NCBI RefSeq assembly: GCF_000955955.1
Contig: NZ_JYJG01000214.1
Span: 1-41,530 of the forward strand
From: Lentzea aerocolonigenes
GTDB lineage: Bacteria > Actinomycetota > Actinomycetes > Mycobacteriales > Pseudonocardiaceae
Direction of reading: 5' to 3'
Length of the DNA: 41,530 bases
Position numbers and translations under genes: made by a program. Within the stretch, counting starts at the first letter, position 1; each line of letters begins with the position of its first letter. Under the pieces are notes generated by a model. The model was not told where the DNA came from. It saw only the letters and a list, made by a program, of their open reading frames with translations, and made no database searches. Positions 7,119-14,884 of this stretch are shown piece by piece.

Positions 7119-9032
7119 GTGCCGATGCTGTTCTTCGCGCTGACCGCGGTCGCGGAACTCGCCGCGACCGCCCTCGGGTGGGGCCTCGAACCCCACTACG
7201 ACACGGTCATGTACGCGGTCCAGACGGTCGTGATGGCCGGTGCCGGAGCGTTGATCGCCCGGCGCAGTGTCATCGGGCGGCTGTTCCTCGGGTTCGCGTT
7301 GCTCAACGCGGTGATGGCCGATCTCTTCCAGGCGTGGGCACTGCGCGACCTGCCGGGCGGGCCCTACCTGGAGTGGCTGAGCTGGATCAGCTGGCTGCCG
7401 AGCGGCTACGGCTGGATTCTCGTCTTCGTGCTCTTCCCGGACGGCAACGCCGGGCGGTGGCGCCCGGTGCCGTGGGTGGGCGCAGCGGGCACGGTGCTGG
7501 CGATGGCCGGCTGGGGGCTCAGTCCCGGCCTGGACCGCAGCTTCTCCGACGGCCACAACCCGCTGGCGGTCGAGGGCCCGCTGCCCGGCCTGCTGCTCTG
7601 GGCGGGGATGCCGCTCTTCCTGGGCGCTCTTGCCGCCTCGGTGCTGTCGCTGATCATGCGGTTCAGGGCATCCGAAGGCCTCCTGCGGCAGCAGCTCAAG
7701 TGGTTCGTGTTCGCGGCGGCACTCGCGGGTATCGGGCTCCCGCTGTCCTTCGCGCTCTGGTACGTCACGCCGGCCGCCGGGGTGATCGCCGCGGTCGTGC
7801 TGATGGGGCTCGCGATCGCCGCCTGCCTGGCCATCCTGCGCTACCGGCTGTTCGACGTGGACGTCGTGATCAGCCGCACGATCAGCTACGGCCTGCTCAC
7901 CAGCTACGGCCTGCTCACCATCCTGTTGATCGCCGCCTACGCCGTGACGGTCGTCGTGGTCGGCACGGCGTTCGGCCGCGGTTCGAACTGGGCCACGGCG
8001 GCCGCGACGCTGGTGGCGGCGTTGGCTTTCCGGCCGTTGCGCGATCGGGTCCAGGACGTCGTCGACCGGCGGTTCAACCGGGCCCGCCACGACGCCCGCA
8101 GACGCATGGCGGACTTCCTCGAGGCGTTGCGGGCGGGGAAGGCCGAGCCGGAGGACGTGGTCCGCGTGCTGCGCGAGGTGCTGAACGATCCGGCGACCGA
8201 CCTCCTCGTCTACCTGCCCGAGAGCAAGGAGCACGTCGACCTCGACGGCAGAGCACGCCCGGACATCACGGGATCCCGTGTGGTGGTGGAACGCGATGGT
8301 CGCCCGGTCGGCGTGGTCGTCCACGAGACACCGCAGGCCGCTCTGGTGCGCGAGGTCGTGGAAGCAGGCGGGCTGGCCGTCGAGATCGCCCGGCTGCGCG
8401 TCGAGCTGCGGCGTCAACTGGCCGAGGTGCGCGCGTCCAGGGCGCGCATCGTCGCCGCCGGTGACGCCGAACGCCGCCGCGTCCAGCGCGACCTGCACGA
8501 CGGCGCCCAGCAACGACTCGTGGCCATCGGGCTCGCGTTGCGGCACGCCCAGCACCAGCTCACCACCAGCACACCCGAGCAGGCCGGGCACACGATCGAC
8601 GAGGCGGTGAACGAGGTCGCCGTCGCCATCCAGGAACTCCGCGACCTCGCCCACGGCCTGCAGCTCGACGGCGGACTCCGGCCCGCGTTCGACGACCTCG
8701 CCCGCCGCACCCCGCTGCACGTCGAAGTGGAAGCCCCGCCGCAGCGGTTCGCGGAGAACGTGGAAGCCGCCGCCTACTTCGTGGGCTGCGAGGCGCTGAC
8801 CAACGCGGTCAAGCACGCGCACGCCACCACGGTCGCGTTGACGGTCGCCCATCACGACGGAAACCTCGTGGTCACCGTGACGGACAACGGGATCGGGGGA
8901 GCGGCACCGTCCGAGGGCAGCGGGTTGACGGGCCTGGCCGACCGGGTGGCCGCACTCGGCGGCACACTGCGCGTCGACAGCGAACCAGGTGCCGGAACGA
9001 CAGTGACAGCGGAGGTGCCGTGCGAGTCGTGA
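7119..9032 (+). CDS. NarL-type sensor histidine kinase with polytopic membrane N-terminus
   Basis: 637 residues from a GTG at 7119; an ATG two codons later is an alternative, and an AGGAG sits 16 bases upstream. The N-terminal ~270 residues hold 8-10 membrane segments. A long linker follows, then a HisKA_3 dimerisation domain with the phospho-acceptor His460 in RDLHDGAQQR. A HATPase domain follows with N-box NAVKHA and G-boxes DNGIGG and GSGLTGL. The ligand is unknown. An 18-base in-frame tandem duplication (7884-7919) doubles SYGLLT in the last membrane segment. The 3' end overlaps the response regulator by 13 bases, so the pair is co-translated. Confidence 0.9.
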   Translation: MPMLFFALTAVAELAATALGWGLEPHYDTVMYAVQTVVMAGAGALIARRSVIGRLFLGFALLNAVMADLFQAWALRDLPGGPYLEWLSWISWLPSGYGWILVFVLFPDGNAGRWRPVPWVGAAGTVLAMAGWGLSPGLDRSFSDGHNPLAVEGPLPGLLLWAGMPLFLGALAASVLSLIMRFRASEGLLRQQLKWFVFAAALAGIGLPLSFALWYVTPAAGVIAAVVLMGLAIAACLAILRYRLFDVDVVISRTISYGLLTSYGLLTILLIAAYAVTVVVVGTAFGRGSNWATAAATLVAALAFRPLRDRVQDVVDRRFNRARHDARRRMADFLEALRAGKAEPEDVVRVLREVLNDPATDLLVYLPESKEHVDLDGRARPDITGSRVVVERDGRPVGVVVHETPQAALVREVVEAGGLAVEIARLRVELRRQLAEVRASRARIVAAGDAERRRVQRDLHDGAQQRLVAIGLALRHAQHQLTTSTPEQAGHTIDEAVNEVAVAIQELRDLAHGLQLDGGLRPAFDDLARRTPLHVEVEAPPQRFAENVEAAAYFVGCEALTNAVKHAHATTVALTVAHHDGNLVVTVTDNGIGGAAPSEGSGLTGLADRVAALGGTLRVDSEPGAGTTVTAEVPCES

Positions 9033-9652
9033 TCGCCGAAGACCAGGCGTTGCTGCGCGACGGCCTGGCCCGTCTGTTCGCGGACAGCGGCCACGAGGTC
9101 GTCGCCACCCTCGGCGACGCGACCGGCCTCGCCTCAGCTGTCTCCGCGCTCGCCCCCGACCTGGTCATCGTGGACATCAGGATGCCGCCGACGTTCACCG
9201 ACGAGGGCGCCCGAGCGGCTCGTGAACTCAAGAAGAAGCATCCCGGGCTCGGCGTTCTCGTGCTGTCACAGCACGTCGAGGGCACCCACGTGGCCGAGCT
9301 GATCACCGAGCCCGGTTTCGGTTACCTGCTCAAAGACCGCGTGCTCGACGTGGCCGACTTCCTCGCTGCAGCGGACCGGGTCGCCCGCGGTGGCTCGGCG
9401 CTGGACCCGCACGTGGTCGCGGGCCTGCTCGGACGCGGCTCGCTCGCGGTGCTCTCCGAACGCGAACGCACCGTGCTCGAACTGATGGCGCAGGGCCTCA
9501 CGAACACCGGTGTCGCGAAACGGTTGCAGCTCAGCGAACGCACGGTCGAGGCCCACGTGCGGCACCTGCTGGTCAAACTCGATCTGCCGTCCGATGAGGA
9601 CGGTCACCGCCGCGTGCTGGCCGTGCTGGCCCACCTCAACGCGAAGGGGTGA
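9020..9652 (+). CDS. NarL/LuxR-type response regulator (partner of the 7119 kinase)
   Basis: 210 residues. The receiver domain has the acidic pocket (AEDQ), the phospho-acceptor Asp in VIVDIRMPP, the conserved Ser-Gln strand VLVLSQH and Lys in LLKDR. A C-terminal LuxR HTH follows (LSERERTVLELMAQGLTNTGVAKRL, ending in SERTVEAHVRHLLVKL). The GTG start lies inside the 3' end of the kinase gene. The gene converges on the next regulator with a 17-base overlap of 3' ends. Targets are unknown; the divergent membrane-protein operon is the nearest candidate. Confidence 0.93.
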   Translation: MRVVIAEDQALLRDGLARLFADSGHEVVATLGDATGLASAVSALAPDLVIVDIRMPPTFTDEGARAARELKKKHPGLGVLVLSQHVEGTHVAELITEPGFGYLLKDRVLDVADFLAAADRVARGGSALDPHVVAGLLGRGSLAVLSERERTVLELMAQGLTNTGVAKRLQLSERTVEAHVRHLLVKLDLPSDEDGHRRVLAVLAHLNAKG

Positions 9653-10292
9653 CGAGGCCCGACTCGTAGGCGACCATGACCGCCTGCGCCCTGCTGGTGA
9701 GTGCGAGCTTGGTCATCGTGCGGTTGAGGTGGGTCTTCACCGTCGCCTCGCTGATCACGAGCTCGGCCGCGATCTCGGCGTTGGACCGGCCGGTCGCCAC
9801 CAGCCGCAGGATCTCCTGCTCACGCGGGGTCAGCTCGCTGAGACTGGGCGCCGACGGCACCTCCGGCCGGTGCACATAGGCGTCGATCAGTCGCTTGATC
9901 ACGGTGGGGGCGAACAGCTTCTCGCCCTCCGCGACGACCCGGATGGCCGAGACCAGTTGCCGCGGCTGGGTTTCCTTCAACAGGAACCCGGACGCGCCCG
10001 CCCGCAACGCCTCGTACACGTACTGGTCGAGGTCGAACGTCGTCAGCATGATCACCCGCGGCGGCAGCGACCCCGCGTCGGCGATGATGCGCTTCATCGC
10101 GGTGATGCCGTCGACACCGGGCATGCGGATGTCCATCAGGATCACGTCCGGCCTGGTCCTGGCCGCGAGGTGGATCGCGTGCATCCCGCCGGCCGCCTCG
10201 GCGACCACGTCGAGATCCGGTGTGGCCCGCAGCAGTGCCGCCAGACCGGCGCGGATCAGGCTGTTGTCGTCCACGACCTGCACGGTGATCAT
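9636..10292 (-). CDS. NarL/LuxR-type response regulator (partner of the 10289-11476 kinase)
   Basis: 218 residues from the ATG at 10292. The receiver has VVDDN, the phospho-acceptor Asp in VILMDIRMPG, Thr in VIMLTTFD and Lys in FLLKET. The LuxR HTH is LTPREQEILRLVATGRSNAEIA with SEATVKTHLNRTMTKL. It is downstream of its kinase with an ATGA start/stop overlap (10289-10292). Confidence 0.93.
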   Translation of the reverse strand: MITVQVVDDNSLIRAGLAALLRATPDLDVVAEAAGGMHAIHLAARTRPDVILMDIRMPGVDGITAMKRIIADAGSLPPRVIMLTTFDLDQYVYEALRAGASGFLLKETQPRQLVSAIRVVAEGEKLFAPTVIKRLIDAYVHRPEVPSAPSLSELTPREQEILRLVATGRSNAEIAAELVISEATVKTHLNRTMTKLALTSRAQAVMVAYESGLVTPSR

Positions 10293-11476
10293 CCGAGTGC
10301 CCCCACCTCGTCCACGAACAACGTCAGCGCGACCGCGTACCCGCCCTCCGGCCGTGCCCCCGCGACCAGTGTGCCGCCGTACAGCGCGGCGCGTTCCCGC
10401 ATCGACGTGAGCCCGTGCCCCGTCCCCGGTGTCCCGCCCGCGTTCCCCGCATTCCCCTCGTTCTCCACGACGACCGTCAGCTGCCGCCGGTCGCAGCGCA
10501 CGAGCACCCGCGCGCGCTCGCCAGGAGCGTGTTTCAGCACGTTGGTCAGCGCCTCCTGGATCACGCGGTACGCGCACAGCTGCAGGCCGGGCGGGAACGC
10601 GTCCGGATCCGGCACGCTCATGCCCAGCTTCACCGCGACCCCGGCGGCGCGGACCCGGTCGACGAGCTGCGGCAGGTCGGCGAGACCCGGCGCGGGATCG
10701 TGGCCGGGACCCTCGTAGCCGGGCGCGTCCGAGTCGACCCGCAGCAGCACGAGCAACCGGCGCAGCTCGTGCAGCGCCTCCCGGCTGACGGTCGAGATCG
10801 TGTCCACGGCCTTGCGCGCGGTCGACGCGTCGGCGTCGAACACGTACTCGGCCAGACCGGCCTGCACCGAGATCACCGACAGGTGGTGCGCGACGACGTC
10901 GTGCAGCTCGCGGGCGATGCGGACCCGTTCCTGCGCCACGGCGAGCGCCGCCCGTGCCTCCTGCTCCGCGCGCAACCGGTCGGCGACGTCGGCGAGCTGG
11001 TCGTTGCGCTGGGCCAGCCGGTAGCTCACCGAACCGAAGACGCACGCGAGGCTCGGGAACAGCACGGACTCCACCAGCCCGAGCCCCACCGACATGCCCG
11101 GCACGAGCCGCGACGACCAGAACATCGCGACGATCGTGACCGCCCAGCTCAGCACGATCCTCCTGGCCGGCCGCAACGACGCCGCCGAGTACAGGGCCAG
11201 CAACGGCCCCCAGAAGTTGAGGTTCAGCTGGTCGTAGCCCGCCGCCAGGTACGCCAGCAGCGCGAGCGAGCTCGTCAGCGACACCGCGACCGGCCACCGG
11301 CGGCGCACCGCGAGGGGCAGGAAGATCAGCGCCGTCAGCAGGTAGGCGAGCGGCGAGAAACCCCAGCCGTGCGGGAAGTGCTCGCTGCCGACCCACAGCG
11401 CGGCCGCGGTGACCAGCACGGCGACCGCGGGATCGGTCATCGGCGGTCTCCACGCCCACCACCAGCGCAGGTTCAT
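10289..11476 (-). CDS. NarL-type sensor histidine kinase (DesK-like)
   Basis: 395 residues from the ATG at 11476 (MNLRWWW); a longer frame to 11542 adds an unlikely N-terminus. Four or five membrane segments are followed by a short coiled coil, then a HisKA_3 domain with the phospho-His in IARELHDVVAHHLSVISVQAG. A HATPase domain has N-box EALTNVLKHAPG and the G-box GTGHGLTSMRERA. Kinases with this layout in actinobacteria often control ABC exporters or envelope stress genes; the signal is not evident. It is divergent from the secreted I36-type protein at 11643. Confidence 0.92.
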   Translation of the reverse strand: MNLRWWWAWRPPMTDPAVAVLVTAAALWVGSEHFPHGWGFSPLAYLLTALIFLPLAVRRRWPVAVSLTSSLALLAYLAAGYDQLNLNFWGPLLALYSAASLRPARRIVLSWAVTIVAMFWSSRLVPGMSVGLGLVESVLFPSLACVFGSVSYRLAQRNDQLADVADRLRAEQEARAALAVAQERVRIARELHDVVAHHLSVISVQAGLAEYVFDADASTARKAVDTISTVSREALHELRRLLVLLRVDSDAPGYEGPGHDPAPGLADLPQLVDRVRAAGVAVKLGMSVPDPDAFPPGLQLCAYRVIQEALTNVLKHAPGERARVLVRCDRRQLTVVVENEGNAGNAGGTPGTGHGLTSMRERAALYGGTLVAGARPEGGYAVALTLFVDEVGALG

Positions 11477-11642
11477 CCCGTCACGGTATTGATCACTGGG
11501 CCGGGTGGCGTCAACCGAGCGGTGTATTCGCCGATGCCGCAAGGGTCTACCCGGACATCAACTCCGCGCCCGACGACGCGCGCACGCCGCGTTCGTACCG
11601 TTTTCCTTGCCGGGCAACGGGTCCGGCGAGGGAGGGGGAAAG

Positions 11643-12068
11643 ATGAAGCGCGGCAGCAAATCGGTGCTGGGGATGTTCGCGGTTCTCGTCGTCGCGCTGG
11701 TGCCGGCCGTGGTGGGGGCCGGCCCGGCAGCGGCGAGCAGCGGCGTGTGGACAGGGGACAGCGCGACGGTGGCGGCGGCCGAAAAGCCGCCGAACTACAA
11801 CGCCTGTCCACTGGAGTACTTCTGCGTCTACGACAAATACGGGCACATGTGCAAGTGGAAGGACAACGAGCGCGACTGGTACAAAGCGTGCTCCTGGGCA
11901 GGCCGGAACCACCCGAAGTACGTCTACAACCACGGCAAGTACTACGTCGGGGTGACGATCTACCGCAACGTGGGCTTCCGCGGCCCTGTCGGCGACTGCG
12001 TCACGTGGGAGGAACAGGCGATCCTGGCGGGGAACTACAACATCGGCTCCCACGCCTGGAACTGTTAG
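11643..12068 (+). CDS. Secreted peptidase-inhibitor I36-like protein
   Basis: 141 residues with a Sec signal peptide (KRGSKSVLGMFAVLVVALVPAVV, cleaved near AAA-SS). The mature part has the Cys-Pro-x3-Phe-Cys-x-Tyr opening (CPLEYFCVYDKYG) of small beta/gamma-crystallin-like proteins annotated as peptidase inhibitor family I36, with six mature Cys residues that probably pair. The closing NYNIGSHAWNC is similar in layout to the end of the second copy at 34193-34654. A purine-rich Shine-Dalgarno (GGGGGAAAG) precedes the ATG. Inhibition of a metalloprotease is known for the founding Streptomyces member; for this branch it is only an annotation by similarity. Confidence 0.75.
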   Translation: MKRGSKSVLGMFAVLVVALVPAVVGAGPAAASSGVWTGDSATVAAAEKPPNYNACPLEYFCVYDKYGHMCKWKDNERDWYKACSWAGRNHPKYVYNHGKYYVGVTIYRNVGFRGPVGDCVTWEEQAILAGNYNIGSHAWNC

Positions 12069-12093
12069 CAAGGCCGCAGCAGCTTTGTTCCGG

Positions 12094-12450
12094 TCAGACC
12101 ACGATCTTCTGGTACTGCTCGCGATCCAGGTCGTGCACTTCGAGGGTCAGCTGGGTCGGCAGCCCCTCGACCGGCTTGAGGTGCTCGCGCACGAGCCCGA
12201 TGCTCACCCGCCCCACCTCCTGCTTCAGCGCGACCGGCCGCCCGGACAGCAGCCCGACCCGCACGTGGATCATCGCGGCGGGCGAGCCGTCCCCGATCAC
12301 GGACTCCTCGATCTGCCTGAACCGCGTCTTGAACGCGGCCACGTCCGAGCTGACCAGCGGCGACAGCGTCTGGTGCAGTGCTAGGGCGAACGCGCGGCGG
12401 TCGAACGCCTCGTTCAGTTCGGCGGAGTACTCGACGGTGATCTGTGGCAT
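12094..12450 (-). CDS. 5-carboxymethyl-2-hydroxymuconate delta-isomerase-like tautomerase
   Basis: 118 residues. The N-terminus MPQITVEYSAEL supplies the catalytic Pro exposed after Met removal in the tautomerase superfamily, and the length and the IEESVIGDGSPAAMIHVRVGLLSGR stretch match the CHMI family (HpaF type) of the homoprotocatechuate pathway. No other gene of that pathway is nearby, so it may act on another enol/keto substrate. The start lies within the 3' end of a truncated acetyltransferase gene (12414-12575), suggesting the two were once co-translated. Confidence 0.8.
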   Translation of the reverse strand: MPQITVEYSAELNEAFDRRAFALALHQTLSPLVSSDVAAFKTRFRQIEESVIGDGSPAAMIHVRVGLLSGRPVALKQEVGRVSIGLVREHLKPVEGLPTQLTLEVHDLDREQYQKIVV

Positions 12451-12575
12451 GAGCTCACGCTACCGGCGACGACCATCTCGGTGCGGATCCGCTGGCGGAA
12501 GCCCATGCGCTCGTAGAGCCGGACGGCGTTGGTGTTGGACGCGAGCACGTGCAGGAACGGCGTCTCACCGCGTTC
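12414..12575 (-). pseudogene. 3' remnant of a GNAT acetyltransferase
   Basis: The minus frame from about 12575 reads ERGETPFLHVLASNTNAVRL then YERMGFRQR, the typical last strand-helix of GNAT N-acetyltransferases (Asn-x-x-Ala-x-x-Leu-Tyr-x-x-x-Gly-Phe). Everything upstream, including the acetyl-CoA loop, is missing: the frame runs directly into the antisense of another truncated gene. The frame stops at 12414, inside the tautomerase gene. Confidence 0.7.
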
Positions 12576-13054
12576 CACGAGAACATCTGGACGCTGCACG
12601 GAAAGTCCATTGAGGACGGTGTGATCCGCAACTGCTTCGGCCGGGGTCCCGTCTCGTGGATCAACGGCCGGGACGCCGCGGAGTTCGCCGTGGCAGCCCT
12701 CCTGCATCCCGAACGGTTCGACGGCCCGATCTGCCACCCGGCCGGTGCCGAGGAGCTGAGCCACGACGACATCGCGGTGATCCTCACCGAGGAGCTGGGC
12801 AGGCCGGTCCGCTTCGAACCCGTGACGGCGGGGAGTGGCGTGCGGAACTGGTCGAACTGTCCGCCGCGGACCAGGTCGTGAACCCGGACATGGCAGGCCA
12901 CATCACGGCCGTCGCTCAGCGCGTCGCCGAGCACGGGCCGACCACGGCCGCCGACCCCGAGACACTCCAGCGGCTGATCGGCCGCAAGCCGCTGACGTTT
13001 CGCCAGTTCGTCAATGCATCGGTTGACACGCGTGCCCGTCAACGCATACGTTGA
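12570..13054 (+). pseudogene. NmrA-like SDR remnant: 5' truncated and frameshifted
   Basis: The plus frame from about 12570 reads FHENIWTLHG, GPVSWINGRDAAEFAVAALL and ELSHDDIAVILTEELGRPVR, the C-terminal half of NmrA/atypical SDR NAD(P)-binding proteins. The Rossmann half with the glycine motif is absent. Near a run of four G (12830-12833) the frame shifts: EWRAELVEL, DMAGHITAVA and LIGRKPLTFRQFV continue in another frame to 13054. Two lesions make a working product unlikely. The remnant abuts the GNAT remnant head to head. Confidence 0.75.
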
Positions 13055-13055
13055 C
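13010..13055. promoter_or_regulatory. Two tandem 18-bp palindromic operators over a leaderless-type promoter
   Basis: GTCAATGCATCGGTTGAC (13010-13027) and GTCAACGCATACGTTGAC (13038-13055) agree at 15 of 18 positions and start 28 bp apart. The second is perfect in its arms and extends to CGTCAACG-cata-CGTTGACG. A promoter is embedded: TTGACA at 13023-13028, 18-base spacer, TACGTT at 13047-13052. It would start transcription at or near the GTG at 13059. Confidence 0.6.
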
Positions 13056-13058
13056 GAG

Positions 13059-13640
13059 GTGAGTGAGTCGAACGAGTCGTTGAGCGCGCTGCGGATGATG
13101 CCGTGGGCCAGGGAGTCCGTCGACCAGGCGGAACGGGTCCTGATCGAGGCGGTCCTGGACGGCGGCTGGACCTGGGAACAGCTGGGCGCGGAGTACGGAG
13201 GACGGTCCAAGCAGGCCATGCAGCAGCACTACAAGCGGCGGGGTGGCCAACGGACCTGGTCGAGGCGGACCGGGTCTGCGGACGTGGAGGCAGTGCGGGA
13301 CGCGATCACCAGGCTGTTGCTCAACTTCCGCGCCACCGACGAGGCGCTGACCCGCACGATGCGCGACGCGTCCTGGAACGAGAAAGATCCCGACACGGAG
13401 GCGCGGCGGCGCCGGTCGTGGGTCGAGCGGCTCAACGACAGCATGGACTCGCTGCACGACTTCATCAACAACCGCATGGGAAAGGTCCCGCGCTGGGAGG
13501 GCCACGAGGTGCCGGCGGACCTCGTGGACGAGGTCGAGGCGGGCACCGCGAAAGCCCTGGAACGGCTTCGTCAGCACCGCGACGAGGTCGACGCCACGAT
13601 CGCGGAGCTGCTGCGCCGCCAGGCCGGGCTCAGCCGGTAG
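13059..13640 (+). CDS. HTH-containing protein of unknown function behind a tandem operator
   Basis: 193 residues from the GTG at 13059. Residues about 25-60 (LIEAVLDGGWTWEQLGAEYG then RSKQAMQQHYKRRG) look like a helix-turn-helix of the kind that reads 'is this the right motif, bind DNA'. The rest is charged and helical, with a C-terminal helix rich in Arg and Glu (KALERLRQHRDEVDATIAEL). No named family is recognised. The start has no spaced Shine-Dalgarno and falls where the predicted transcript begins, so it is probably leaderless. The tandem palindromes across the promoter suggest autoregulation. The 3' end overlaps the next gene, on the other strand, by 11 bases. Confidence 0.7.
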   Translation: MSESNESLSALRMMPWARESVDQAERVLIEAVLDGGWTWEQLGAEYGGRSKQAMQQHYKRRGGQRTWSRRTGSADVEAVRDAITRLLLNFRATDEALTRTMRDASWNEKDPDTEARRRRSWVERLNDSMDSLHDFINNRMGKVPRWEGHEVPADLVDEVEAGTAKALERLRQHRDEVDATIAELLRRQAGLSR

Positions 13641-14004
13641 CGGCGGCGGGGTGGCGGCGCTGGACCGAGTTGATGGCGAGCAGCCCTGCCGCGCCGGCCC
13701 ACCCGGCGAGCACCGCAGCCCAGGTCGGTTCCCACTCCGGCCGGCCGAGCCGCAGCGCCCAGCTCACGCCGAACAGGACGAGGACGAGCGCGACCCCGAG
13801 ATCACTCCCGGACGCGGGGACGGAGGGTTCGGCGAAGATCCGGTCGAGCCACTCGGCGGCCACGACCGCGATGCCGAGCAGCAGCCCGGCGGTGATGAGG
13901 TGCCAGGTGAGCACCGCGGGCAGCCCGGTGAGCAGGTGCAGCACGTCGAGCGCCGTCGTGGCGGTGAGCAGGGCGAAGGGCAGTGCGACCAGACGGCGCG
14001 GCAT
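13630..14004 (-). CDS. Small membrane protein, possibly DUF2231-like
   Basis: 124 residues from the ATG at 14004, with a GGAAGGAA Shine-Dalgarno upstream. Four hydrophobic segments are visible (LVALPFALLTATTALDVLHL, WHLITAGLLLGIAVVAAEW, GVALVLVLFGVSWAL, AAVLAGWAGAAGLLAI). The opening PFALLTATTALDVLH resembles DUF2231-type proteins, but I am not certain. It is divergent from rsbQ with 79 bases between. Confidence 0.6.
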   Translation of the reverse strand: MPRRLVALPFALLTATTALDVLHLLTGLPAVLTWHLITAGLLLGIAVVAAEWLDRIFAEPSVPASGSDLGVALVLVLFGVSWALRLGRPEWEPTWAAVLAGWAGAAGLLAINSVQRRHPAAATG

Positions 14005-14083
14005 GGTGTTCGTTCCTTCCTGGAGAGAGCTCGACGCACAGGTACCCGCGCCCGCACCGGGTTCACACACCTAGGATCTGGGG

Positions 14084-14884
14084 GTGGATGTCTCCCGCAG
14101 GAACAACGTCGTCGTGACCGGCAATCCGGAAGGTCCGGCCGTGCTCCTCGCGCACGGCTTCGGCTGCGACCAGAACCTGTGGCGCAGAATCGTCCCGGAT
14201 CTCGCACAACACTGCCGCGTCGTGCTGTTCGACCACACCGGGAGCGGCCGTTCGGACCTGAGCGCGTGGTCCGCCGAGCGCCACGGCACGCTCGACGGGT
14301 ACGCCGACGACGTGCTGGACATCTGCCGCGAGCTCGAGTTGCGGGACGTCGTGCTGGTCGGACACTCGGTCAGCTCGATGATCGCGGTGCTGGCGGCGAA
14401 CCGGGAGCCGGAACGGTTCGCGCAGCTGGTCCTGCTCACGCCGTCACCGTGCTATGTGGACGATGGCGACTACCGCGGCGGGTTCAGCCGAGCGGACATC
14501 GACGAGCTGCTCGCCGCCCTGGAGTCGAACTACCTGGGCTGGTCCGCGGCGATGGCACCGGTCATCGTGGACAATCCAGATCAGCCGGAACTGGCAGAGG
14601 AGCTGAAGAACAGCTTCTGCCGCACCGACCCGGCGATCGCGCGGGTGTTCGCCCGCGCCACCTTCCTGTCCGACAACAGGGAGGACCTGCGGAAGGTCAC
14701 CGTGCCGACGCTGGTGATCCAGTGCGCGGTGGACGCCATCGCGCCGCCGGAGGTCGGGCAGTTCACGCACGACCAGATCGCCGGCAGCAAACTGGTGACG
14801 CTGAACGCGATCGGGCACTGTCCGCAGTTGAGTGCGCCGGAGTCGACGGCGGAGGCGATCCTGGAGTTCGTGGTCGGCCGATGA
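14084..14884 (+). CDS. rsbQ: RsbQ-like alpha/beta hydrolase
   Basis: 266 residues from a GTG at 14084. The catalytic triad is Ser95 (VGHSVSS), Asp217 (QCAVDAIAPP) and His245 (AIGHCPQLSAPE), almost the same spacing as in Bacillus subtilis RsbQ. The N-terminal sequence RRNNVVVTGNPEGPAVLLAH, the FGCDQNLWR segment and FDHTGSGRSDLSAW are characteristic of that family. RsbQ is thought to produce or bind a small hydrophobic ligand that activates the phosphatase RsbP under energy stress. The start codon of the rsbP-like gene overlaps its stop (ATGA), which strongly supports the assignment. TAGGAT lies six bases before the GTG, so the transcript may be leaderless. Confidence 0.88.
   Translation: MDVSRRNNVVVTGNPEGPAVLLAHGFGCDQNLWRRIVPDLAQHCRVVLFDHTGSGRSDLSAWSAERHGTLDGYADDVLDICRELELRDVVLVGHSVSSMIAVLAANREPERFAQLVLLTPSPCYVDDGDYRGGFSRADIDELLAALESNYLGWSAAMAPVIVDNPDQPELAEELKNSFCRTDPAIARVFARATFLSDNREDLRKVTVPTLVIQCAVDAIAPPEVGQFTHDQIAGSKLVTLNAIGHCPQLSAPESTAEAILEFVVGR

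Noticed and set aside
6975..8855. 626-codon minus-strand frame
   Set aside because: It is antisense to the sensor kinase, which has clear HisKA_3 and HATPase motifs.
12549..12881. An intact 110-residue protein
   Set aside because: The frame begins inside antisense GNAT sequence and holds only part of an NmrA-like fold; its natural continuation is in another frame after 12833, so it is a fragment of a broken gene.
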